A DNA stretch of 64,000 nucleotides from Pseudomonas songnenensis (GTDB lineage Bacteria > Pseudomonadota > Gammaproteobacteria > Pseudomonadales > Pseudomonadaceae). The stretch lies in contig NZ_RFFN01000010.1 of NCBI RefSeq assembly GCF_003696315.1, forward strand, positions 20,486-84,485, in the 5' to 3' direction. A program made the translations under genes and the position numbers. The notes beneath the pieces were generated by a model, which had not been told where the DNA came from, did no database searches, and was given only the letters and a program-made list of their open reading frames with translations. This document shows, piece by piece, positions 1 through 8,038 of this stretch (its first letter is position 1; each line of letters starts with the position of its first letter).

Positions 1-1
1 T

Positions 2-811
2 GTGCTGCCGAAGGCCGAGGCCCACGTGCGCCATCGTGAGTCGGGCGTCGCCAAGCAGGCGCTCGGTCTGACGCTGCGCCATCCTGATCTGCTGCGCCTG
101 GATTTCAGTATTCTGGCGCTGCACGCGATCCTGATGGCCAGCTTCGTTGCGCTGCCGCTGGCACTGGTGGAGCAGGGCGCATTGCCCAAGGAGGAGCATT
201 GGTGGGTCTATCTCACGGCACTGCTGGTGGGCTTCTTCGGCATGATTCCCTTCATTATTTATGGCGAGAAGAAGCGACAGATGCGCCGCGTGCTGTTGGG
301 CGCGGTCACTGCGTTGCTGCTTTGCGAGCTGTTCTTCTGGTGGTTCGGTAACGGGCTCTGGATGTTGGTTGTCGGCATGGTGGGCTTCTTCATCGCGTTC
401 AATCTGCTGGAAGCGTCACTGCCCTCATTGATCAGCAAGGTCGCGCCGGCCGGCGGCAAGGGCACCGCGATGGGGGTCTACTCTACCAGCCAGTTCCTCG
501 GTGCCGGTCTCGGTGGCGTGCTGGGTGGCATGCTCTATCAGCAGGGCGGGCTGGCGCTGGTGTTCGCTGGCTGCGCTGCGCTCTGCGCGCTGTGGTTCGT
601 GGTGGCCTTCAGCATGCGTGAGCCCCCCTATGTGACCAGCTTGCGTTTGCCGTTATCCAGCGGTGCGCTGGCCAACAGCGGGCTTGGTGATGACCTGTTG
701 CGGGTGGCGGGCGTCAGCGATGTGCTGATCGTCATCGAAGAGGCTGCGGCGTACATCAAGGTCGATACTCAGCAGCTGGATCGAGAAGCGCTGGATCGTC
801 TCGTCGCTTGA
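2..811 (+). CDS. MFS transporter, YajR-like, 5' truncated
   Basis: C-terminal 269 residues of an inner-membrane major facilitator; the frame is open to the window edge, so the real start lies upstream. About six hydrophobic helices are visible, with the MFS-like basic loop GEKKRQMRR between two of them. After the last helix (near residue 205) comes a soluble tail of about 60 residues with alternating hydrophobics (GVSDVLIVIEEAAAYIKVD), which fits the ferredoxin-like YAM domain of YajR-type transporters. In pseudomonads such a gene commonly sits between uvrA and ssb, and ssb follows here. The substrate is unknown. Confidence 0.85.
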   Translation: MLPKAEAHVRHRESGVAKQALGLTLRHPDLLRLDFSILALHAILMASFVALPLALVEQGALPKEEHWWVYLTALLVGFFGMIPFIIYGEKKRQMRRVLLGAVTALLLCELFFWWFGNGLWMLVVGMVGFFIAFNLLEASLPSLISKVAPAGGKGTAMGVYSTSQFLGAGLGGVLGGMLYQQGGLALVFAGCAALCALWFVVAFSMREPPYVTSLRLPLSSGALANSGLGDDLLRVAGVSDVLIVIEEAAAYIKVDTQQLDREALDRLVA

Positions 812-975
812 AACCGTACGCTTGCCCGGACGGGTGAGGAAGCCGGCGCAACTTGACGGTGCGTCGGTTGGTTGTCAGGGGTGGCTGAGGTAAGATTCGC
901 GGTCATCGGGTTTGCTGGTAGCAGGACCGCCATCGGCGAGCCCATTTAATTTCAATGTTCCAAGAGGAGTTACCC

Positions 976-1470
976 ATGGCCAGAGGGGTGAATAAAGTCA
1001 TCTTGATCGGCAATGTCGGCGGCGACCCGGAAACCCGCTACATGCCCAATGGCAATGCGGTGACCAACATCACGCTGGCAACCACCGATAGCTGGAAGGA
1101 CAAGCAGACCGGCCAGCTCCAGGAACGTACCGAGTGGCACCGCGTGGTGCTCTTCGGCAAGGTCGCGGAGATCGCCGGCGAGTACCTGCGCAAGGGTTCG
1201 CAGTGCTATATCGAAGGCCGTCTGCAGACCCGTGAGTGGGAGAAGGACGGCGTCAAGCGCTACACCACCGAAATTGTCGTTGACATGAACGGCAGCATGC
1301 AGCTGCTCGGTGGCCGTGGCGGCAGTTCCGACGATGCCCCGCGTCAAGCTCGTCCGCAGCAGCGCGAGCCGCAACAGGCACCGCGTCAGCAGGCTCAGCC
1401 GCAGCAGCCGGCTGCACGGCAACAGCCGGCACCGGACTACGACAGCTTCGACGACGACATCCCCTTCTAG
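976..1470 (+). CDS. ssb: Single-stranded DNA-binding protein SSB
   Basis: Binds and protects single-stranded DNA in replication, recombination and repair. The 164-residue protein opens with [19 protein letters not shown], the standard OB-fold start (residues 1 to about 110). A Q/P/R-rich flexible linker follows, then the acidic tip DDDIPF that recruits partner proteins. The start at 976 is chosen over an in-frame upstream ATG at 955 because AAGAGGAG sits just before it and the family begins there. No CTG-N10-CAG LexA box was found in the 160 bp upstream, although ssb is SOS-linked in some enterics. Confidence 0.97.
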   Translation: MARGVNKVILIGNVGGDPETRYMPNGNAVTNITLATTDSWKDKQTGQLQERTEWHRVVLFGKVAEIAGEYLRKGSQCYIEGRLQTREWEKDGVKRYTTEIVVDMNGSMQLLGGRGGSSDDAPRQARPQQREPQQAPRQQAQPQQPAARQQPAPDYDSFDDDIPF

Positions 1471-1480
1471 AGTTCTCTGA

Positions 1481-2365
1481 ATGCGAATGCGCCTGATGCT
1501 GTTGGGCGGCGGCAATGCCCTGGGCCAGGCGCTCATCCGCCTCGGCGCCGAGGAAGACATCGGCTTTCTCGCGCCGCGCCCGCCCGCCCAGGGCTGGGAT
1601 GCCGCCAGTCTCACCCAGTTGCTCGACGACAACCGTCCGGATGTCGTCGTCAACCTTGCCTACTACTACGACTGGTTCCAGAGCGGGCAGCCCAACGAAC
1701 CGGCGCTCGCGGCTCAGGAGCGCGCTGTGGAGCGGCTTGCCGAGCTGTGCCAGCACCACGATTTCGTTCTCCTGCAGCCGTCGAGCTACCGCGTGTTTGA
1801 TGGCGCGCGCACCACGGCCTACAGCGAGAAGGACGAAGTCGCGCCGCTGGATGCGCGGGGCAGGGCGCTCTGGCGCATCGAGCAGAGCGTGCGTGCGCTG
1901 TGCCCGCGTCATGTGCTGTTGCGTTTCGGCTGGCTGCTCGACGACAGTCGTGACGGTGTGCTGGGGCGTGTACTGCAACGGCTGGAGCAGAGCGAGGCGA
2001 TACTGCTGGCGGACGATCGCCGTGGCAATCCGACGCCGGTGGATGACGCTGCGAGAGTCATTCTTGCAGTGCTCAAGCAGCTCGATTGCCAGGCCCCGTT
2101 GTGGGGTACCTACCATTACGGCGGGCACGAAGCCTCGACGCCGTTGCTGGTCGCGCAGGCGCTGCTTGGCGAGGCCGCCAAGTATCGCGATGTGACGACC
2201 GCCAAACTGACGCCGGTCGCTCACGCCGACTGTTCGGATGCCGCGGCTGAGCCGCAGCACGGCGTGTTGGCCTGCAAGAAGATATTCACCACCTTCGGCA
2301 TCAAGCCGCGTGCCTGGCGCACGGGGCTGCCGAGTCTGCTGGAGCGCTACTACCGCCATGGTTGA
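1481..2365 (+). CDS. NAD(P)-binding sugar-nucleotide reductase (RmlD-like)
   Basis: A 294-residue short-chain-dehydrogenase-fold protein of the RmlD/extended SDR type. The N-terminus has the glycine-rich motif LLGGGNALGQAL, and a VVNLAYYYDW stretch matches the position where RmlD proteins carry VVNaaAYT. The YxxxK catalytic pair is not clear: the nearest candidate is SSYRVFDG followed by TAYSEKDE. It starts 10 bp after ssb and overlaps the next epimerase by 8 bp, so the two are probably co-translated. The likely role is in a nucleotide-sugar or cell-surface pathway, but no glycosyltransferase genes are nearby and the substrate cannot be named. Confidence 0.75.
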   Translation: MRMRLMLLGGGNALGQALIRLGAEEDIGFLAPRPPAQGWDAASLTQLLDDNRPDVVVNLAYYYDWFQSGQPNEPALAAQERAVERLAELCQHHDFVLLQPSSYRVFDGARTTAYSEKDEVAPLDARGRALWRIEQSVRALCPRHVLLRFGWLLDDSRDGVLGRVLQRLEQSEAILLADDRRGNPTPVDDAARVILAVLKQLDCQAPLWGTYHYGGHEASTPLLVAQALLGEAAKYRDVTTAKLTPVAHADCSDAAAEPQHGVLACKKIFTTFGIKPRAWRTGLPSLLERYYRHG

Positions 2366-3287
2366 TGCCCCGATTCTGGTGACCGGCGGTGCCGGGTTCA
2401 TAGGCTCCAATCTGGTCGATGCGCTGCTGGTACGCGGTTACGCCGTTCGAGTGCTGGATAACCTCTCCACTGGCAAGCGTGAAAACCTGCCACAGGATGA
2501 GCGCGTCGAACTGATCGTCGGTGATGTCGCCGACGCCGAATGCGTGCGTCGCTCGGTGCAGGGTTGTCGCGCCGTGGTGCATCTGGCCGCGGTGGCCTCA
2601 GTGCAGGCGTCCGTGGATGATCCGCTCGGTACGCATCAGAGTAATCTGATCGGCACGCTCAATCTGTGCGAAGCGATGCGCGAGGCAGGCGTGAAGCGAG
2701 TGGTGTTTGCCTCGAGCGCGGCGGTCTATGGCAACAACGGCGAAGGTCAGTCCATCGACGAAGACACCGCGAAGGCGCCGCTAACCCCCTACGCCGCGGA
2801 CAAGCTGGCCAGTGAGCACTACCTGGATTTCTATCGGCGCCAGCATGGGCTGGAGCCGGTGATCTTCCGCTTCTTCAATGTGTATGGCCCTCGGCAGGAC
2901 CCGTCGTCGCCCTATTCCGGGGTGATCAGCATCTTTACCGAGCGGGCGCAGAAGGGGCAGCCGATTGCGGTGTTCGGCGATGGGGAGCAGACGCGGGATT
3001 TCATCTATGTAGGGGATCTGGTCGAGGTGCTGGTGCAGGCACTCGAAGCTGCGGATGCGCCGGAAGGGGCGGTGAACGTGGGGCTCAACAAGGCGACGTC
3101 GTTGAACCAGCTGCTCGACGCGATTGGCGATGTGCTGGGCGGTCTGCCCGAGGTTAGCTACCAGGCGGCGCGCTCGGGAGACATTCGTCATTCGCGGGCG
3201 AACAATGCGCGACTGGTGCAGCGCTACCGCCTGCCAGAACCACCGACCAGCATGCGCGAAGGGCTGGCCCGTTTATTGGGGAAGTAA
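2358..3287 (+). CDS. NAD-dependent epimerase/dehydratase (GalE/WbpP-like)
   Basis: A 309-residue extended SDR enzyme. ILVTGGAGFIGSNLVDALL gives the Rossmann GxxGxxG motif; VFASSAAVYGNNGEG holds the catalytic Ser, and PYAADKLASEHY provides Tyr-x3-Lys. FNVYGPRQDPSSPYSGVI is the substrate-pocket block typical of UDP-hexose/UDP-GlcNAc C4-epimerases. The start at 2358 is taken because the fold begins there and the ATG overlaps the upstream gene's end; a longer reading to 2238 would only add unrelated residues. It probably acts on a nucleotide sugar together with the overlapping upstream gene. The exact substrate is unknown. Confidence 0.85.
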   Translation: MVDAPILVTGGAGFIGSNLVDALLVRGYAVRVLDNLSTGKRENLPQDERVELIVGDVADAECVRRSVQGCRAVVHLAAVASVQASVDDPLGTHQSNLIGTLNLCEAMREAGVKRVVFASSAAVYGNNGEGQSIDEDTAKAPLTPYAADKLASEHYLDFYRRQHGLEPVIFRFFNVYGPRQDPSSPYSGVISIFTERAQKGQPIAVFGDGEQTRDFIYVGDLVEVLVQALEAADAPEGAVNVGLNKATSLNQLLDAIGDVLGGLPEVSYQAARSGDIRHSRANNARLVQRYRLPEPPTSMREGLARLLGK

Positions 3288-3301
3288 GCGAAACCAAAAA
3301 T

Positions 3302-3328
3302 ACAAAAGGCGCCATTGGCGCCTTTTGT
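3302..3328. terminator. Bidirectional intrinsic terminator
   Basis: Perfect 13-bp inverted repeat ACAAAAGGCGCCA / TGGCGCCTTTTGT around a single central base. GC-rich core with A-tract on the left and T-tract on the right, so it can act in both directions. It sits between the convergent epimerase gene and ompW. Confidence 0.85.
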
Positions 3329-3356
3329 CTGTCTACGATTCGATTGGGCCGATTCG

Positions 3357-4049
3357 TTAGAACTTGTAGCCGAGGCCGACCATGTAGACGAAGGGGTCTA
3401 CATCAACGTCGACTTTTGCGCGAACGCCGAGGATTGTGTTGTCGACATAGGCTTCGGTGTCAATGTCGATATAGCGAAGTTGGGCATTAAGCATGACGTT
3501 ATCGGTCAGCATGTAATCCATGCCGACTTGAGCGGCCCAGCCCCACGAATTCTTCACGCGGAAATTGTCAAACCCGCCAGCGCTTGCGGCGCTACCAACG
3601 CTTTCATCGAAGAACCATGTGTAATTGATCCCCGCGCCGACATAAGGCTGGAACGCCGATTTATTGTCCAGCGGGTAATAAACCAAGCTCAGTGTTGGTG
3701 GTAGGTGCTTCAGGTCGCCAAGTTTGCCGTCGGCGATTCCGCCAGCGGTGCCGGAGATGGATACGTTGTGTTGGAATGGCGTAGCGGCGAGTAGCTCAAT
3801 GCCGACATTATCGGTCAGCATGTAAGCAAAGTTGAGTCCGAGCTGGGTATCACTGTCCAGCGAAGCTTTTCCGCCTAGGTCGGTGCCCGCGAGAGTTCCC
3901 CGGTCAACTTTGACGCTGGAGGTGCTTTCGTGCGGATCAACGGTAATCGCACCAGCGCGAACGATGATGTCCCCGGCTTCGAAAGCCTGGGCGAAGGGGG
4001 CGGCCAGCGCCAGGGCCAGCGCGGAAGCGGTGAACAGGGTCTTGCGCAT
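3357..4049 (-). CDS. ompW: OmpW/OprG-family outer-membrane porin
   Basis: Eight-stranded outer-membrane beta barrel of the OmpW family, which passes small hydrophobic molecules. The 230-residue product has a clear signal peptide (MRKTLFTASALALALAAPFAQA, cleaved before FEAGD). The mature start (AGDIIVRAGAITVDP), the LPPTLSLVYYP block and the C-terminal aromatic YKF are family hallmarks. Two repeats of YMLTDNV mark barrel strands. It is monocistronic, between a terminator and a divergent operon. An ANR-like site lies 64 to 77 bp upstream, matching the oxygen control known for OprG and OmpW. Confidence 0.93.
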   Translation of the reverse strand: MRKTLFTASALALALAAPFAQAFEAGDIIVRAGAITVDPHESTSSVKVDRGTLAGTDLGGKASLDSDTQLGLNFAYMLTDNVGIELLAATPFQHNVSISGTAGGIADGKLGDLKHLPPTLSLVYYPLDNKSAFQPYVGAGINYTWFFDESVGSAASAGGFDNFRVKNSWGWAAQVGMDYMLTDNVMLNAQLRYIDIDTEAYVDNTILGVRAKVDVDVDPFVYMVGLGYKF

Positions 4050-4112
4050 GATGATGCTCCGTTTGTTGGAATGCGATTGGGGGCCATGGTAGGGAGTGAG
4101 CGCGGGCGCTTT

Positions 4113-4126
4113 TTGATCCAGCTCAA
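4113..4126 (-). promoter_or_regulatory. Probable ANR/FNR box of ompW
   Basis: Read on the minus strand the site is TTGAG-CTGG-ATCAA, nine of ten matches to TTGAT-N4-ATCAA. It lies 64-77 bp upstream of the ompW start, about the right distance for a class II activated promoter. Binding is inferred, not shown. Confidence 0.6.
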
Positions 4127-4232
4127 TGAAAGAAGCCTCGGCTGCTGCGACGAAACGCCCGGGTTGCTTTGCGTCAACTCACAGATGATAATGTTTCTCT
4201 TTTGAGTTAACGCCCGTCCCAAGGATTCCTCA

Positions 4233-5018
4233 ATGCCTTCCTTCATCCCCCGCCTGCTGGCGGCTGCCGTGCTGCCATGCTGTCTGCAGCTTTATGCCGG
4301 GTCGCTGTCCGCCGCTCCGCTGGACGCTGCGCTCGATGAGAGCGAGCGCCTGTCTGCCGAAGCCAAGGCTTCGCAAGCGCGGATCGATCAGCTCGACGAT
4401 GCCACGCGCGAGATGCTCACCGAGTACCGCAACGCGCTGCAGCAGACCGAAGCCCTGAAGGCCTACAACAAGCAGCTGCAGGAACTGACCGCTGCGCAGC
4501 GCAAGGAGCTGGTCGGCTTCCAGCGCCAGCTGGACAGCATCGAGCGCACTCAGGAAGCGGTAACGCCGCAGATGAGTCGCATGGTCGAGGTGCTTGGCGA
4601 GTTCATCGCGGCCGACTTGCCGTTCCTGCCCGAGGAGCGCGCTGATCGTCTGGCCGGGCTGCAGGACCTGCTGCCGCGTGCCGACGTCAGCCTGGCGGAG
4701 AAGTACCGGCGCATCCTCGAGGCCTATCAGATCGAAAGCGACTACGGCCGCACGCTGGAAGCCTGGCGCGGCGAACTGCCGGGCAACGGTGATTCGCGTA
4801 GCGTCGAGTTCCTGCGCCTGGGCCGGGTGATGCTCTATTACCAGACCCTCGATGCACACGAGAGCGGCTGGTGGAACCCGCAGACACGCAGCTGGGAAGT
4901 GCTTGATGGCAGCGCCCGACGTCCGCTGACCCAGGCCATCGCCATTGCCCGCCAGCAGCAGGCCCCCGCGTATCTGCAACTGCCCGTGAAGACTCTGGCC
5001 GAGGAGGCCGCGCAATGA
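4233..5018 (+). CDS. DUF3450 periplasmic coiled-coil protein
   Basis: First gene of a six-gene TonB2-like operon. The 261-residue protein has a signal sequence (to about SLSA|APLD), then a long coiled coil with heptads (LSAEAKASQARIDQLDDATREM onward). The C-terminal region has LGRVMLYYQTLD and SGWWNPQTRSWEVLD, the latter typical of DUF3450. In Vibrio-type TonB2 clusters a DUF3450 gene is regularly found beside ttpC, exbB2, exbD2 and tonB2; its biochemical role is unknown. Its TGA overlaps the next ATG (ATGA), so translation is coupled. Confidence 0.88.
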   Translation: MPSFIPRLLAAAVLPCCLQLYAGSLSAAPLDAALDESERLSAEAKASQARIDQLDDATREMLTEYRNALQQTEALKAYNKQLQELTAAQRKELVGFQRQLDSIERTQEAVTPQMSRMVEVLGEFIAADLPFLPEERADRLAGLQDLLPRADVSLAEKYRRILEAYQIESDYGRTLEAWRGELPGNGDSRSVEFLRLGRVMLYYQTLDAHESGWWNPQTRSWEVLDGSARRPLTQAIAIARQQQAPAYLQLPVKTLAEEAAQ

Positions 5019-6361
5019 GCCGTCTGTTTTCCCTGTTCCTTGTCGCGCTGCTGCCGTTCACCTCTCATGCGGCGGAGCCGCTCAGTCCCGACCAGCTGCT
5101 CGAGCGCATTCGCAGCGACCGCGCGGCCGAGGTCAGCGCCATGCAGACCCGCGAGCAGGCCTTTGTGCGTGACCGTGGCGAGCAGCAGCAACTGCTGTCA
5201 CGCGCACGGGCCGCCCTCGCCGAGCAGAAGGCCGAGGCCGAGCGGCTGAAGGCTGAATTCGACCGTCAGGAAGCGGAGCTGGCCGAGCAGGAAAAGTTGC
5301 TGGCACAGCGTGTCGGTCATCTCGGCGAGCTGTTCGGCGTGGTGCGGCAGGGTGCCGGTGATATCGCCGGCCAGTGGCAGGACAGCCTGCTCAATGCCCA
5401 GTATCCCGAGCGCCTCAAGCAGCTGCGCAGCTTGGCCGAAAGCCGTGCCTTGCCATCAGCCGATGACCTCGATGCCTTCTGGATGACCCTCCTCGAAGAC
5501 CTGGCGGCCAGCGGCCGCGTCGAGCGCGTGCAACTGCCGGTGGTGGGCACCGATGGTGCGCGCAGCGAGCAGCCGGTACTGCGCGTCGGCAGCTTCTCTG
5601 CCTTTACCAGCGACGCCTTCTTGCGCTACGACGCAGATGCCGGCGAGCTGCTGGTGCCGCCGCGTCAGCCGTCCGGCAAGGGCCTGATCGAGGATTACCT
5701 GAAAAGCTCCGATGCCCTGGCCACGCTGCCTGTCGACCCGAGCCGGGGTACCCTGTTGGCGCAGTTGCAGCGCCAGCCGGACCTGTGGGATCGCGTCAAG
5801 CAGGGCGGTCTGGTCGGCGGCGTGATTCTGGTGCTCGGCGCCATCGGCCTGCTGCTGGCGATCTGGCGCATGGTCTATCTCGGTGGCATTGGCCGCAAGG
5901 TTGGAAGCCAGATGCGCGAGCTCAATCATCCGCGTGATGACAACCCGCTCGGCCGCATCATCGGCGTGCTGGGGCCAAAGCCTCAGCTGTCGGACCTGGA
6001 GACGCTGGAGCTCAAGCTGGACGAAGCCATCCTGCAGGAAACCCCGCCGCTGGAGCGTGGCCAGCCGTTGCTCAAGCTGCTCGCCGCCGTGGCGCCGCTG
6101 CTCGGCCTGCTGGGTACCGTGACCGGCATGATCATCACCTTCCAGGCCATCACCCAGAGTGGTGGCGGCGATTCGCGGCTGATGGCCGACGGCATTTCCC
6201 AGGCGCTGGTGACCACGGTGCTGGGCCTGGTGGTGGCGATTCCGCTGCTGTTCCTGCACAGCCTGTTGGCCAGCCGCAGCAAGGCGCTGATCCAGCTGCT
6301 GGAGCAGCAGAGCGCCGGGCTGATCGCGCTGCATCTGTCCGGAGCACCGCGCCGTGACTGA
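5015..6361 (+). CDS. TtpC-like MotA/TolQ/ExbB proton-channel protein
   Basis: A 448-residue inner-membrane protein. It has a signal peptide, a large periplasmic domain opening with a coiled coil (residues 25-120, many Glu/Gln/Lys), one membrane segment near residue 270 (GGVILVLGAIGLLLAIW) and a C-terminal TolQ/ExbB domain with two helices (LLAAVAPLLGLLGTVTGMI and ALVTTVLGLVVAIPLLFLH). This two-part architecture is that of TtpC, which works with ExbB/ExbD/TonB to power outer-membrane receptors in Vibrio. It overlaps both neighbours. Substrate receptors served by the system cannot be told from here; btuB lies 20 kb away. Confidence 0.88.
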   Translation: MSRLFSLFLVALLPFTSHAAEPLSPDQLLERIRSDRAAEVSAMQTREQAFVRDRGEQQQLLSRARAALAEQKAEAERLKAEFDRQEAELAEQEKLLAQRVGHLGELFGVVRQGAGDIAGQWQDSLLNAQYPERLKQLRSLAESRALPSADDLDAFWMTLLEDLAASGRVERVQLPVVGTDGARSEQPVLRVGSFSAFTSDAFLRYDADAGELLVPPRQPSGKGLIEDYLKSSDALATLPVDPSRGTLLAQLQRQPDLWDRVKQGGLVGGVILVLGAIGLLLAIWRMVYLGGIGRKVGSQMRELNHPRDDNPLGRIIGVLGPKPQLSDLETLELKLDEAILQETPPLERGQPLLKLLAAVAPLLGLLGTVTGMIITFQAITQSGGGDSRLMADGISQALVTTVLGLVVAIPLLFLHSLLASRSKALIQLLEQQSAGLIALHLSGAPRRD

Positions 6362-6899
6362 TCTGCGCGCTCACTGGCTGAGTGTCGTCGACAGCGGTCA
6401 CGCGCTGCTCGACTTCATGACCGCGGGTGGGGTGGTGATGTGGGCATTGGCAGGCCTGTGCGTGCTGTATTGGACGCTGGTGTTCGAGCGCCTGTGGTTC
6501 ATGCGTCGGGTCTTCCCGCATTGGGTCGAGTCGCGCCGGCAGGCCTGGGCACAGCTGGCCGATGAGCCCGGTAGCTGGCAGCGCGCCGTGCGCCTGGCCT
6601 GGCTGGCCCAGGCGCAGCAGCAGCTGTCCGGCCCGCTGCGTTTGAGCAAGACACTGGTTGCGATGTATCCGCTGCTCGGCCTGCTGGGCACGGTCAGCGG
6701 CATGATCGCGGTTTTCGATGTGCTGGCGCTCAGCGGCACCGGCAACCCTCGCGGCATGGCTGCGGGCGTCTGGCAGGCGACCCTGCCGACCATGGCCGGC
6801 ATGGTGCTGGCCATCACGGGATTGTTCAGTCTGGCGCGCCTCGAGCGAATCGCGCGCCAGTCTCTCGACCGGCTGGCCGACCAGCTGCGTCACGATTGA
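6354..6899 (+). CDS. exbB: ExbB-type proton-channel subunit (ExbB2-like)
   Basis: A 181-residue MotA/TolQ/ExbB-domain protein with three hydrophobic segments: VVMWALAGLCVLYWTLVFERLW, MYPLLGLLGTVSGMIAVFDVL and LPTMAGMVLAITGLFSLARL. The GLLGTVSGMI motif is the family signature. It is shorter than classical ExbB (about 240), as in TonB2 systems. It starts with GTG, overlapping the preceding stop by 8 bp. With the downstream ExbD it forms the proton-driven motor that energises TonB. Confidence 0.9.
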   Translation: MTDLRAHWLSVVDSGHALLDFMTAGGVVMWALAGLCVLYWTLVFERLWFMRRVFPHWVESRRQAWAQLADEPGSWQRAVRLAWLAQAQQQLSGPLRLSKTLVAMYPLLGLLGTVSGMIAVFDVLALSGTGNPRGMAAGVWQATLPTMAGMVLAITGLFSLARLERIARQSLDRLADQLRHD

Positions 6900-6910
6900 G
6901 GATTAGCCGG

Positions 6911-7324
6911 ATGCGTATGCGTCGTCACCATTACCAGCAGGAAGAAGACACCGGCATCGATCTCACGCCGATGCTCGACGTGGTCTTCATCATGCTGATC
7001 TTCTTCATCGTCACCAGCTCCTTCATCAAGGAGTCGGGTGTCGAGGTCCAGCGCCCGCAGGCCGATACCGCGAGCACGCAGGACAAGGGCAACATCCTTA
7101 TCGCCGTCACCGCCGATGGGCAGGTCTGGATCGACAAGCAGGCGGTGGACGTGCGCAGCGTTCGCGCGCACGTCGAGCGGATGCGGGTGGATCAGCCGGA
7201 GGGCGCGGTGGTCGTCCAGGCCGACCAGGATGCCCGCACCGGCCTTGTGGTGCAGGTGATGGACCAGGCGCGCCAGGCCGGCGTGCAGGACGTGGCGCTG
7301 GCTGCCAGCACGGGGTCGCGCTGA
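6911..7324 (+). CDS. exbD: ExbD/TolR biopolymer transport protein
   Basis: A 137-residue ExbD protein. A short basic cytoplasmic start precedes IDLTPMLDVVFIMLIFFIVTSSF; the Asp in PMLDVVF is the proton-carrying membrane aspartate. A periplasmic domain follows (VQADQDARTGLVVQVMDQARQAG). The ATG at 6911 is preferred to an upstream TTG at 6896 because GAGGAT precedes it and the family starts with a short basic segment. Overlaps tonB by TGATG. Confidence 0.92.
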   Translation: MRMRRHHYQQEEDTGIDLTPMLDVVFIMLIFFIVTSSFIKESGVEVQRPQADTASTQDKGNILIAVTADGQVWIDKQAVDVRSVRAHVERMRVDQPEGAVVVQADQDARTGLVVQVMDQARQAGVQDVALAASTGSR

Positions 7325-8037
7325 TGCAACCGCGGCTGGTCCGTTTCAGTCTGGCGTTCGTCGCCGCCTGCGTGGTGGCGCTGCTGCTGTTCGCTCTGAT
7401 GCTGAGCATGGTCAATCCACCGCGCAGCAAGATTCAGGAAGACCCGCTGGCCATCGCCAATTTCGTGCGTATGGATGGGCGCAACGAAGACAGCGCCACG
7501 CGCACTCGCCAGCAGGCGCCGCAACCACCACAGCCGAAGACGCCGCAGCCGCCGACGCCGCCGACGCCGAACATGGCCACGCCGGATGCCAACCTGCCGA
7601 AGCTCGACCTCGATCTGCCGAGCATCGATGCGGGTATATCGGTGGCGACCGCGCCGGCGCCCAGTCTGTCCGGCCTGACGGCCGCACCGAGCGCACCTGC
7701 GGCTGCTCCTGCGCCAGCCAGCGCGGCAGTGGAAGCGGCCGGTAACCCGGGTGGCCCAGAGCAGGAAGTGATGCCGCTCAATGATGTGCGCCCTGAGTAT
7801 CCCTATCGTGCCCGGCAGCAGGGCATCGAGGGCCATATCAAGCTGGCCTTCACCATCAACCCGCAGGGCCGGGTGGAGAACATCCGCGTGCTGGAGGCCT
7901 CGCCACGCAACGTGTTCGATCGCGAGGCCCGGCGTGCCGCGGCCCGCTGGCGTTTCGCCCCGCGCACCGAGAACGGCGCGCCGGTATCCCGAGAAGCCGT
8001 TAAAACCCTGCACTTCCGCCTGCAAGGAGAACGCTGA
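7324..8037 (+). CDS. tonB: TonB energy transducer (TonB2-like)
   Basis: A 237-residue TonB protein: an N-terminal membrane anchor (FVAACVVALLLFALMLSMV), a Pro-rich periplasmic spacer (PQPPQPKTPQPPTPPTPN), then a C-terminal TonB domain (about residues 155-237) with NDVRPEYPYRARQQGIEGHI, VENIRVLEASPRNVFDREA and ARRAAARWRFAPR. The anchor lacks the His of canonical SxxxH TonB, and the spacer is short, both usual for TonB2 types. It transmits the energy of the ExbB/ExbD motor to TonB-dependent receptors. Confidence 0.92.
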   Translation: MQPRLVRFSLAFVAACVVALLLFALMLSMVNPPRSKIQEDPLAIANFVRMDGRNEDSATRTRQQAPQPPQPKTPQPPTPPTPNMATPDANLPKLDLDLPSIDAGISVATAPAPSLSGLTAAPSAPAAAPAPASAAVEAAGNPGGPEQEVMPLNDVRPEYPYRARQQGIEGHIKLAFTINPQGRVENIRVLEASPRNVFDREARRAAARWRFAPRTENGAPVSREAVKTLHFRLQGER

Positions 8038-8038
8038 G

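Noticed and set aside
812..975. LexA/SOS box before ssb
   Set aside because: No CTGT-N8-ACAG pattern is present in the 164-bp gap.
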